From assembly GCA_017960065.1 (NCBI GenBank), contig JAGCZK010000208.1, forward strand, positions 1 through 7,137: a stretch of 7,137 nucleotides of DNA. Direction: 5' to 3'. Numbering within the stretch: the stretch's first letter is position 1; every line of letters begins with the position of its first letter. Of this stretch, positions 1-5,938 are shown in pieces. Made by a program: the position numbers and the translations under genes. A model generated the notes under the pieces. That model did not search any database and was not told the origin of the DNA. It saw nothing but the letters and a program-made list of their open reading frames with translations. The stretch comes from Paludibacteraceae bacterium (GTDB lineage Bacteria; Bacteroidota; Bacteroidia; Bacteroidales; Paludibacteraceae).

Positions 1-4
1 CGGG

Positions 5-143
5 AAGTCCGCTAAGAAACCCGTATGATGCACAGATTGAAGTCACGCCCTATGCGTGGCCTTTTATGTGCATCATTAGAGGCAATCTTTACAGACTTAC
101 CGTGAACTTTTTTTCGACTTTAAGAAAATCGTTTAGCGGACTT
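5..143. repeat. 139-base element bounded by an 11-base perfect inverted repeat
   Basis: The 11 bases at 5-15 (AAGTCCGCTAA) recur as an exact reverse complement at 133-143 (TTAGCGGACTT). They enclose a second, nested inverted repeat at 25-76. There is no open reading frame of useful length inside. Two readings fit. One is a MITE or a collapsed insertion sequence with these ends as terminal inverted repeats, although no target-site duplication is obvious (only 4 bases are visible on the left). The other is a plus-strand structured RNA whose closing stem is followed directly by a T-run at 142-147, as in an intrinsic terminator. The sequence alone does not decide. The repeat itself is certain; its nature is not. 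Confidence 0.5.
25..76. repeat. Nested hairpin inside the left-end element
   Basis: Positions 25-34 (ATGATGCACA) pair perfectly with 67-76 (TGTGCATCAT). Inside this 10-bp stem a second stem forms from CACGC at 44-48 and GCGTG at 54-58 around the loop CCTAT, with a possible AAG/CTT extension. The nested arrangement can fold on either strand. It is more structured than a chance repeat in AT-rich DNA, and suits a subterminal transposon-end structure or a folded RNA. Confidence 0.55.
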
Positions 144-255
144 TTTTCTTGAACGCGAAATAATAGCTAATGCTTATTGTTTAATATGTAAAATCCAGTT
201 TGTCTGTTTGTTTTTGTTTGTCGTTTAGAATTTATATTCAGAACTTACAACACCA
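144..255. other. AT-rich spacer without a gene
   Basis: This spacer lies downstream of the DUF2442 gene. It is AT-rich and low in complexity, with several TTTG units on the plus strand between about 198 and 228. No coding frame, convincing terminator hairpin or complete promoter (-33 plus TAnnTTTG) was found here. Confidence 0.4.
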
Positions 256-516
256 TTAATGTCTGTAATTGTTGTAGTTACCTAAAATCTGCTCAATATG
301 AATCACCTCGGGACACGAATCCCAAGTAATACCACCGCCAATCAGATAGTATTTATTTCGTTCAGAAGGCTTCACCTTCTTAATAGACGGGAATGCCGAA
401 AGCGGAACCGTTACGACCCGGCCATCGGTCAATATCACGTTCATCTTACCACGAATGGTAAACGTCACCTTCTTTATTTCAGGCACAACATCCCAATATC
501 CTTCAATCTTGTACAT
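256..516 (-). CDS. DUF2442 domain protein (possible partner of the DUF4160 protein)
   Basis: This is a small protein of 86 residues that fits the DUF2442 family over its whole length. The family signature is visible as DGR-x-V-x-VPLS-x-FPSIKK at about residues 31-47, then ER at 52-53, then GGGITWD at 60-66 followed by PE and a C-terminal IEQIL. It has no signal peptide or membrane segment, so it is probably cytosolic. It starts 4 bases after the stop codon of the DUF4160 gene and must be cotranscribed with it. DUF2442 has no established biochemical role. DUF4160-DUF2442 neighbours recur in many bacteria, and by gene size and pairing resemble a toxin-antitoxin module, but that function is inference. 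The gene is markedly more AT-rich than the genes to its right. Confidence 0.88.
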   Translation of the reverse strand: MYKIEGYWDVVPEIKKVTFTIRGKMNVILTDGRVVTVPLSAFPSIKKVKPSERNKYYLIGGGITWDSCPEVIHIEQILGNYNNYRH

Positions 517-520
517 AATA

Positions 521-811
521 TCATCGTTTAACAGTCAAAACACTAACTTTTTTCCCCGACTTGAAATTCTCCCACTGTTTAAGTAAAATCTCTTTGTGCT
601 CGCTCGTTACTTTTAACACTTCATTAATCTGGGCGTTATTCAAATCGCCCGTATCAGCAACTTCCACTTCCGGTTCAAGCCATATTTTACATAGCTTTGT
701 CATCCCCTTCTTACCAACATGTACATGAGCACGTCCTTCATTAAAATCAGTTCCGTAAAATAAAAACAGCCAAACAATTCGGCTTGAAATATATATAAGA
801 ACCTTTGGCAT
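521..811 (-). CDS. DUF4160 domain protein
   Basis: This 96-residue protein matches the DUF4160 family. It has an N-terminal MPKVL-x-I strand, an aromatic YG-containing stretch, the AHVHVG motif near residues 29-34, a KIWLEPEVEVADTG segment near 43-56, and a helical C-terminal part ending in an LLKQWENFKSGK-like helix. The two histidines of HVH are the most conserved feature of the family and could be functional, but no activity is established. It is the first gene of a two-gene operon, with DUF2442 starting 4 bases after its TGA stop. A strong Bacteroides-type promoter lies 51 bases upstream of the ATG. No Shine-Dalgarno sequence is visible, which is normal in this phylum. Base composition is AT-rich compared with the rest of the window, suggesting acquisition. 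A toxin-antitoxin role is a guess from context. Confidence 0.88.
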   Translation of the reverse strand: MPKVLIYISSRIVWLFLFYGTDFNEGRAHVHVGKKGMTKLCKIWLEPEVEVADTGDLNNAQINEVLKVTSEHKEILLKQWENFKSGKKVSVLTVKR

Positions 812-856
812 TGGAGATATATTTGGTCAGTAAATTTATCTTGTTTCACTCAATTA

Positions 857-884
857 TTCAACAAAAATACAATATTCCGTTGAA
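857..884. promoter_or_regulatory. Inverted repeat straddling the DUF4160 promoter core, candidate operator
   Basis: TTCAAC at 857-862 is the exact reverse complement of GTTGAA at 879-884, with 16 bases between. The left arm touches the -7 element and the right arm lies in the spacer, so a dimeric protein bound here would block transcription of the DUF4160-DUF2442 operon. The position fits autoregulation. The half-sites are only 6 bases in AT-rich DNA, so chance is possible. Confidence 0.3.
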
Positions 885-893
885 CATTCCAAA
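862..893 (-). promoter_or_regulatory. Bacteroides-type promoter of the DUF4160-DUF2442 operon
   Basis: On the minus strand TTTG at 893-890 (-33 element) is followed after 20 bases by TATTTTTG at 869-862, an exact match to the -7 consensus TAnnTTTG. A spacer of about 20 bases is what the Bacteroidota primary sigma factor prefers. Transcription would start at about 856, giving a leader of roughly 45 bases. The promoter fills the gap just beyond the stop codon of the acetyltransferase gene, so the pair is transcribed independently of it. Confidence 0.8.
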
Positions 894-898
894 ACATT

Positions 899-1477
899 TC
901 AGGGAATCGGCTTCAGCACCCGGCATGGATTGCCGACGGCCACCACGCCGGCGGGAATGTCGCGCGTGACGACACTGCCGGCGCCGATTACCGACCCCTC
1001 GCCAATGGTCACGCCTCCGCAAATGGTCACCGACCCGCCAATCCAGCAATTGTCGCCAATGGCAATGGGCTTGGCATATTCAAGGTCAGTCATTGTGCCG
1101 TCGGCCTTGGCAAAGCAGTTGCGCTCCTGCCAGCGTAGCGGGTGCATGGGCGTGAGAATCGACACATTGGGGCCGAAGAACACATTCCTGCCAATTGTGA
1201 CCGGTGCGCAATCCAAGCAAGTGAAATTGAAATTGGCGAACGAATTGTCGCCGATTTTGGTATGTACACCATAATCGAAAAACACCGGTCCGCGCAAAAA
1301 GACATGCTTTCCGCACTCGGCCAGAAGTTTTTCGGCCACAAGGCTGCGCTCCGGATCGGTCTCGGTCAATTGGTTGTAGCGGCGGCACAGCGTCTCGCAT
1401 TCGAGGCGCAGCGCACTCAGCTCCTCATCCGACGGGTCGTACAACTCCCCCGCCAACATTTTCTCTCGTTCGGTCAT
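899..1477 (-). CDS. Sugar O-acetyltransferase, Maa/LacA/NodL type
   Basis: This 192-residue protein has the full length of maltose/galactoside O-acetyltransferases, cytosolic trimers that move acetyl from acetyl-CoA to a sugar hydroxyl. The N-terminal Mac domain is recognisable from EKMLAGELYDPSDEEL (residues 5-20). From about residue 60 comes the left-handed beta-helix of hexapeptide repeats (FLRGPVFFDYG, IGDNSFANFN, IGRNVFFGPNV, IGDNCWIGG, IGEGSVIGAGSVV). The presumed catalytic histidine is H112 in TPMHPL, and the substrate-loop NFN lies at 82-84. The C-terminus GNPCRVLKPI is typical. The start is fixed by the ATGA overlap with the stop of the dipeptidase gene and by the conserved N-terminus. 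The acceptor sugar cannot be read from sequence; maltose, galactoside or cell-surface glycans are all possible. Confidence 0.93.
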   Translation of the reverse strand: MTEREKMLAGELYDPSDEELSALRLECETLCRRYNQLTETDPERSLVAEKLLAECGKHVFLRGPVFFDYGVHTKIGDNSFANFNFTCLDCAPVTIGRNVFFGPNVSILTPMHPLRWQERNCFAKADGTMTDLEYAKPIAIGDNCWIGGSVTICGGVTIGEGSVIGAGSVVTRDIPAGVVAVGNPCRVLKPIP

Positions 1478-2271
1478 TCGTTCAAACTTTTCACTTCAAA
1501 ATTGAAATACGTGTCGGGGAAAGGTTCGTCACGCAAGGTAAAATGCCACCACTCCTCGTCGATGGGCTTAAAACCATGGTTCAACATCAAACGGCGGAGC
1601 AACATGCGGTTGGCAAACTGCTTGGGCGTAATGCTACGCGCAGCCGGACTGGCACTGTTGTCGCCGGTGTACACCCCGGTTTTGGGGTCGCCGCAAAAAT
1701 CGGGATGGCTCTCAGGGCCAAACCAATCGAACGTGCCACCCATATCCACTTCCTTTCCCAAATTCATGTCAAAAAGCGTAAGATCGACCGTCGAACCGCG
1801 GGTATGACCGCTTTTGGCGGCAATGTAGCCTTGGTCAAACAGCACATCCTTGTGCAAATCAGGATAAAACCAAGCCTTGGCCAAGGTGTCGGGCAAATCG
1901 GCCGCCCAACGCACAAAATGGTCGACGGCGCGCTGAGGCCGATAGGCATCGTAGATTTTGAGCCGATAGCCCAAAGACTTGGCCTCACGGCTGACGGCAA
2001 GCAGGCTGTCGGCCGCCTGGCGGGTGAGCAGGGCCGTAGGCTGCACATAGCCGTCGACACGCGTTCCGACAAAATTGTAGGTGCCGTAATAACGAATTTC
2101 GAGAATGACGTCGGGCACCGCCTCTGCGACGACGACAAACGCGCTGCTATCCTCCAACTGCCCCGCCGATGGCGCGCTACGATAACCCCGAACCATAAAC
2201 ACCAGGCAAACACCTGTTGCCAAACACATCAGACCAAACAAGGTCCAAATCCAAAAATTCGTTTTTTTCAT
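1474..2271 (-). CDS. ddpX: D-alanyl-D-alanine dipeptidase (VanX/DdpX, peptidase M15D), exported or membrane-anchored
   Basis: This zinc dipeptidase hydrolyses D-Ala-D-Ala. From the ATG at 2271 the protein has 265 residues. Family landmarks are LEIRYYGTYNFVG (57-69), YDAYRPQRAV with the substrate arginine R111, SGHTRGSTVD with zinc ligands H156 and D163, and EWWHF with catalytic E240 and zinc ligand H243. All active-site residues of VanX are thus present. Residues 1-29 are two lysines followed by a long hydrophobic stretch, meaning a signal peptide or N-terminal anchor. No proper lipobox is seen, as valine precedes the cysteine at 22. An in-frame ATG at 2325 is less likely, because a strong Shine-Dalgarno site precedes 2271 and the signal begins there. 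The gene follows the GH5 gene by 66 bases. No vanH or vanA is nearby, so peptidoglycan dipeptide salvage is likelier than glycopeptide resistance. Confidence 0.92.
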   Translation of the reverse strand: MKKTNFWIWTLFGLMCLATGVCLVFMVRGYRSAPSAGQLEDSSAFVVVAEAVPDVILEIRYYGTYNFVGTRVDGYVQPTALLTRQAADSLLAVSREAKSLGYRLKIYDAYRPQRAVDHFVRWAADLPDTLAKAWFYPDLHKDVLFDQGYIAAKSGHTRGSTVDLTLFDMNLGKEVDMGGTFDWFGPESHPDFCGDPKTGVYTGDNSASPAARSITPKQFANRMLLRRLMLNHGFKPIDEEWWHFTLRDEPFPDTYFNFEVKSLNE

Positions 2272-2278
2272 TTTACAT

Positions 2279-2286
2279 CCTCCTTT
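2279..2286 (-). promoter_or_regulatory. Strong Shine-Dalgarno site of the dipeptidase gene
   Basis: The minus strand reads AAAGGAGG, ending 7 bases before the ATG at 2271. This is a near-ideal ribosome-binding site and decides the start against the in-frame ATG at 2325. Such strong sites are uncommon in Bacteroidota, and most other genes in this window lack one. Confidence 0.75.
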
Positions 2287-2337
2287 CGCCAAAGCACCCG
2301 GTCGTGGCGCTTGAGATTGAAACAACAGGCGAAGGGG

Positions 2338-5244
2338 TCAGCGAACGACCACCTTGCAGACATCCGACCGGGTAGTCAGCAAGTAGCGTCCGGGAGCCAG
2401 CGGCAATTGGTGTTCGCCGGCTTCGAGCAGGTACGTTGCCACCCGTTTGCCCGAAAGCGAGTAAAGAACGACTTGTTCGGCCTCTTCCAATATGAGCTGT
2501 GCAGCACCCGGCATACCGGCGCAACGCAAGGCGACGGCAGCGGTTTGGGCCACTTGCAGGGGCTCGTTGGTCGGAGCCACATCCACATAGTCGAAATTCA
2601 CCCAATCGTCCCACGAACCGGTCGATGATCCCGCAAAGGTCACGGTATTCATACCGGCCTCGAGGTGGACATTGAGCCGTACGTAATTCATATCGTTCCA
2701 CGACATGCCGCTGTTGAACATGGTATAGGTGGTGGCAGCGCCATTGTTGAGGCGGTATTTGGCCGTCATGGTGTTGCCGTTGCCGTTATAGGCCAGGGTA
2801 ATCTTGTAAGTTCCGGCAGAATCGACAAAGATCGGAAACGTCACATAGTACACGTTCGACAAATCGTTGGCGACATTGTTGAGCGGCACATTGCTGCCCA
2901 TGCCGCCTACGCCCCACAGATTGGAGTAAAAGCTCTGCGACTCCTCGCCCACGGCACGATTGGCCTTAATCAGGCCGTATTCGGCTTCGTAACGCACCGT
3001 TTCGCCATTGATCTGCATCGGAATACGGCACACATCGATGCAATCGATATTGAGCCAAGTAGAGGCATTGGCAATGGTTCCCGACAGGTACAGGTCGTTG
3101 TCGCCCTCCTGCAATTCGAGGTCGAGCAAGGCCACATGCATCCGGTTCCAGGTATGGGCCGGATCAACGGCCGGAATGGTAATCGCATACAAATTCAGCG
3201 GGGTTCGGGCCAATATCACCTTGTCGTCGTCACCGTTGTACTGCAACAGGATGCGGTAGGTGCCGGTAACCGGCACGTTGACCGAAAAACGCACATAGTT
3301 GATGTTGCTCCAGTCGGCCGCCACATTGGCCAGCGCAACGCCGGTATTGAGCGAGCCGACACCCTGGCCGCCCGAGTAAAAACTTTGGGCCTCGGCACTG
3401 CCCCCTTTGATATAGGCCGCCTCGCCTTCGTAACGTGTCCATCCGCCGTAGGCCGGGTTCACGGCCGTGGCGATGTCGAGGGTGCGGGCCGTCAGTTCCA
3501 CCGCTTCGGTAGGCGAAATGCCCAACTGCTCCATGTCGATGTAGTCTTGGTTGGCCCAGTTGCTCTGCACTTCGATCGTACCCGAAATGCGCAGGTGGTT
3601 TTGACCGGCCGGAAGCGACACGGTAAACTCGACCGAGTTCATGGTGTTCCAGGCGGCGCCGTTGTTGTTGAGCGTCAGCACCTGGTTGGCCCCGCCGTTG
3701 ACTTGGTAAAGCACCTTCATGCCGTCGGCCCCGTTGCCGTTGTAGGCCAAGGTAATGCGGTAATCGCCCGCAGTCGGGGCGTTGAGGGTATATTCGACAT
3801 ACTTGATGTTGCTCCAGTCGGCCGCCACGTTGGCTTCGGCAACCGCCGTGTTCATACTGCCCACGCCGGAGCCGTTGGAATAAAAGGCCTGCGCCTCTGC
3901 TGCACCGCCCGAAAGGGTGGCATACTCCGATTCGTAACGGGTGGCACCGGTATTGGCTTCGGCCGGTCCCAAGGTGTTTTTCACCGCCGCTTTCTTAAAG
4001 TAGAGCGAAGCGACATTGATCAGGTTGGTGTTGTTGTACGAACTGCCCACATTGGCCCACTTGCTGCGGATACTGGCTTCGGAGTCGGTCGAAATGTTGG
4101 TCGAGGCCACATTTTGGTTCACGAGTCCCCAGTTGCCGTAGGTGCTCACCACCTTGTAGGTCCAGGTCGTCCAGTTGATACCGCTGCTGTTGAGCAGGTT
4201 CAGGCCCTGGTCCCAAGCCGACAGGTTGTTGAAATAGCAGAACTCGCCCATATAGCTCGGCACATTGTAGGCGGCCGCCTTGATGGCGTTGAGTTTCGAC
4301 TGCATGTTGGTAATCTGCCGTCCTTCGTTGTTGTCGTAATCGTCGTACAGGTAATTGTGGTACTCGTACATGACGTTGGTCCAGCCGTAGGTGGCGGGAT
4401 TGGGCAAATCCACCGGATCCCAGGTGGCTTCCATAATGATGACGTGTTTGGCGTCGATGGCCCGGATACGGTTGTATGCCGTGTTGTAGATGCTCCACAA
4501 CCAGTTGTGCAGCTGGTCGGCCGAATAGCCCGAATTGTAGCGGTAGGTGCAATAGGGCTCGTTGAGCAGGTCGTAGCCGGCTACGGCCGGTTCGTCCTTG
4601 TAGCGGGTGGCAATGGTTTCCCAGAGTGAATAATAGAGGTTCTGGTTGGCGGTGGCATTGGCGCCGAAAAAGAATTCGGATGCGGCCTGCTTGTCGTCGC
4701 CCCCATCGACACCCGAGTGGTCGGAACCGTTTTGCGAGCCCGGGGCCCCGTGAAAGTCGATGATGACATAGATGCCGCGCGACTTGGCCTGAGCAATGGT
4801 CCAGTCGATGTATTTGTACCAGTCGGAATAGAGATTGCCGCTGGCGTCGGTCAGGTTGCGCCACCAAAACGGCAGACGCACACAGTTCATGCCCATGGCG
4901 GCCATGTTATCAAAATCGGATTCCTTCAGGTAATTGCTTTGGTAGATGTCAACGATTTCGCGCATCTTGGTTTCGCCAAAGCGTTCGGTGAGTTTGTTGT
5001 AGATATCGCGTTCGCAATTGACACCGGTACTGTTGCTGGTCGGCGTCATCCAAAACTCCTGCACCAGCCAGCCTCCCAAGTTGGTGCCTTTGAGCTGCAC
5101 CACTTCGCCGGTACCGTAGTTGTTACGCAAATTACGGCCGTTGGCCTGCAAAAAATCCTGATTGGTCAGCGGGGTGCCCGCGTATGCCGATACAGCCATC
5201 AATGTCATGCAGGCTGCCAGCATTTGTCTAAGCGTTTTATTCAT
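2338..5244 (-). CDS. Secreted GH5 glycoside hydrolase (exo-1,3-beta-glucanase-like) with three CBM6/35-like modules and a T9SS-type C-terminus
   Basis: The protein has 968 residues from the ATG at 5244. Residues 1-22 form a signal peptide, with likely cleavage after AYA. The catalytic domain (about 45-425) shows NLGGWLVQEFW (55-65), CVRLPFWW (121-128), IIDFHGAPGSQNGSDHSG (161-178), LLNEP with acid/base E229, YEYH with H296, YMGEF with nucleophile E334 and TTWTYK (359-364). This motif set, especially GGWL and DFHGAPGSQNG, resembles exo-1,3-beta-glucanases of GH5 more than cellulases, so beta-1,3-glucan or a related glucan is the inferred substrate. Three related modules follow at about 434-577, 602-742 and 749-891, each opening with a YE-x-E motif typical of CBM6/35-type calcium-binding beta-sandwiches. 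Residues about 915-968 (LYSLSGKRVA ... PGRYLLTT ... KVVVR) resemble a type A sorting domain of the type IX secretion system, implying export or surface attachment. The open frame extends to 5361, but the signal peptide and the -7 element place the start at 5244. Confidence 0.93.
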   Translation of the reverse strand: MNKTLRQMLAACMTLMAVSAYAGTPLTNQDFLQANGRNLRNNYGTGEVVQLKGTNLGGWLVQEFWMTPTSNSTGVNCERDIYNKLTERFGETKMREIVDIYQSNYLKESDFDNMAAMGMNCVRLPFWWRNLTDASGNLYSDWYKYIDWTIAQAKSRGIYVIIDFHGAPGSQNGSDHSGVDGGDDKQAASEFFFGANATANQNLYYSLWETIATRYKDEPAVAGYDLLNEPYCTYRYNSGYSADQLHNWLWSIYNTAYNRIRAIDAKHVIIMEATWDPVDLPNPATYGWTNVMYEYHNYLYDDYDNNEGRQITNMQSKLNAIKAAAYNVPSYMGEFCYFNNLSAWDQGLNLLNSSGINWTTWTYKVVSTYGNWGLVNQNVASTNISTDSEASIRSKWANVGSSYNNTNLINVASLYFKKAAVKNTLGPAEANTGATRYESEYATLSGGAAEAQAFYSNGSGVGSMNTAVAEANVAADWSNIKYVEYTLNAPTAGDYRITLAYNGNGADGMKVLYQVNGGANQVLTLNNNGAAWNTMNSVEFTVSLPAGQNHLRISGTIEVQSNWANQDYIDMEQLGISPTEAVELTARTLDIATAVNPAYGGWTRYEGEAAYIKGGSAEAQSFYSGGQGVGSLNTGVALANVAADWSNINYVRFSVNVPVTGTYRILLQYNGDDDKVILARTPLNLYAITIPAVDPAHTWNRMHVALLDLELQEGDNDLYLSGTIANASTWLNIDCIDVCRIPMQINGETVRYEAEYGLIKANRAVGEESQSFYSNLWGVGGMGSNVPLNNVANDLSNVYYVTFPIFVDSAGTYKITLAYNGNGNTMTAKYRLNNGAATTYTMFNSGMSWNDMNYVRLNVHLEAGMNTVTFAGSSTGSWDDWVNFDYVDVAPTNEPLQVAQTAAVALRCAGMPGAAQLILEEAEQVVLYSLSGKRVATYLLEAGEHQLPLAPGRYLLTTRSDVCKVVVR
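2572..3945 (-). repeat. Three tandem CBM6/35-like modules within the GH5 gene
   Basis: Module 1 is encoded at 3514-3945, module 2 at 3019-3441 and module 3 at 2572-3000. Each runs RYE-x-E, a FYS...GVG motif, a D-(W/L)-SN-(I/V) motif, a G-x-Y-(K/R)-I-x-L-x-YNG strand and a closing N-x-D-x-(I/V)-D strand. Modules 1 and 2 are the closest pair: 26 bases are identical at 3299-3324 and 3803-3828, encoding the VAADWSNI region. Module 2 has lost the NGG-A segment seen in the other two and carries a different loop at about residues 671-700. The repeats point to internal duplication followed by divergence. Confidence 0.85.
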
Positions 5245-5285
5245 GGTAGTTTGATCTAATTTCTTTTCGGATGCAAATGGATATG

Positions 5286-5293
5286 CAAAGATA
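5286..5293 (-). promoter_or_regulatory. Bacteroides-type -7 element upstream of the GH5 gene
   Basis: The minus strand reads TATCTTTG, an exact TAnnTTTG match, 41 bases upstream of the ATG at 5244. This would give a leader of roughly 35 bases. No TTTG is found about 20 bases further upstream; a palindrome at 5309-5321 lies near that position instead. A promoter without a good -33 element may need an activator. Confidence 0.6.
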
Positions 5294-5308
5294 CACAAAT
5301 GACGCACT

Positions 5309-5321
5309 CGAAGGCCCTTCG
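5309..5321. promoter_or_regulatory. Short palindrome upstream of the GH5 promoter, candidate regulator site
   Basis: CGAAGG at 5309-5314 and CCTTCG at 5316-5321 form a 6-base inverted repeat around a single central base. Its centre is about 22 bases upstream of the -7 element, where a -33 box would be expected but is missing. It could be bound by a regulator of glycan use. It is short and GC-rich, so chance is possible. Confidence 0.25.
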
Positions 5322-5464
5322 GGCGCAGATTTACAACCGGAATATAGATTTTAGGACACAATATCCGCCCGAAACAACTGAATAGCAGTTATTTAATAAA
5401 AATTTACATATAGATGGGAATACGGATTCCGACTGTACGACAGCAACTCTCAAAAGGCGCTGTC

Positions 5465-5932
5465 TCAGCGGTTATCGACCTTTTCGGGATACAAATCGTG
5501 CAGACGCAACCGCTCGGCGGCCATGTCGGCGTAGGGCGTTCCCGGGCGGCCGTAGTTGCAGTAGGGGTCGATGCTGATTCCGCCGCGCGGCATGAATTTG
5601 CCCCACACTTCGATGTACTTGGGGTCCATCAGCCGAATGAGGTCTTTCATGATGATGTTGACACAGTCTTCGTGAAAATCACCGTGATTGCGGAAACTGA
5701 ACAGATACAGTTTGAGCGACTTGCTCTCCACCATCTTCTTGTCGGGCAGGTAGCTGATGTAGATGGTTGCGAAGTCGGGCTGGCCGGTAATCGGGCACAA
5801 GGAGGTGAACTCCGGACAGTTGAACTTCACGAAATAATCGTTTTCGGGATGTTTGTTGTCGAACGTTTCGAGTACCGACGGATCGTAGTCGGTCGGATAC
5901 CGGGTGTCTTTGTTACCTAATTGTGTCAGCAT
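5465..5932 (-). CDS. queF: NADPH-dependent 7-cyano-7-deazaguanine (preQ0) reductase QueF
   Basis: QueF reduces the nitrile of preQ0 to the aminomethyl group of preQ1 with two NADPH, in the cytosol, on the route to queuosine in tRNA. The 155 residues are the normal length of the short, single-domain (YkvM-type) class. The active site is plain: EFTSLCPITGQPDF (41-54) holds the thioimide-forming C46 and the acid D53. The QueF motif follows as ESKSLK (69-74), and FHED (86-89) supplies the glutamate that binds substrate. The start at 5932 lies 6 bases after the queC stop, so the two genes are cotranscribed. No clear Shine-Dalgarno sequence precedes it. It appears to be the last gene of this operon, as a gap of 220 bases separates it from the GH5 gene, which has its own promoter element. 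No convincing terminator hairpin was found in the gap. Confidence 0.97.
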   Translation of the reverse strand: MLTQLGNKDTRYPTDYDPSVLETFDNKHPENDYFVKFNCPEFTSLCPITGQPDFATIYISYLPDKKMVESKSLKLYLFSFRNHGDFHEDCVNIIMKDLIRLMDPKYIEVWGKFMPRGGISIDPYCNYGRPGTPYADMAAERLRLHDLYPEKVDNR

Positions 5933-5938
5933 GGCGGG

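Noticed and set aside
158..182. Imperfect AT-rich inverted repeat as a terminator for the DUF2442 gene
   Set aside because: The stem is interrupted and AT-only at its ends and lacks a T-tail on the minus strand; such pairings are expected by chance in this AT-rich stretch.
1474..2271. A vancomycin resistance (van) cluster
   Set aside because: Only a VanX/DdpX-like gene is present. No vanH, D-Ala-D-Lac ligase or VanRS is next to it, and the protein has an export or anchor segment, so a resistance role is not supported.
2272..2337. A separate promoter for the dipeptidase gene in the gap after the GH5 gene
   Set aside because: No TAnnTTTG element was found in the 66-base gap. Read-through from the GH5 gene is more likely.
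1543..2628. A 361-codon open frame on the plus strand opposite the dipeptidase gene
   Set aside because: It is antisense to the VanX/DdpX gene, which has a complete set of active-site residues. The plus-strand product shows no recognisable domain and no promoter or ribosome-binding site.
2665..4629. A 654-codon open frame on the plus strand opposite the GH5 gene
   Set aside because: It lies wholly antisense to a gene with clear domains. Its translation is a low-complexity mix of V, G, H, R and A with no family motifs, as expected from the mirror of GC-biased codons.
3995..4867. A 290-codon minus-strand frame inside the GH5 gene
   Set aside because: It is an out-of-frame reading of the GH5 catalytic domain, rich in R, Q and L, with no motifs; the GH5 frame is uninterrupted, so there is no frameshift to explain.
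5416..5431. Small hairpin (GGAAT-ACGG-ATTCC) as a terminator for queF
   Set aside because: The stem is only 5 bp, and on the minus strand it is not followed directly by a T-run.
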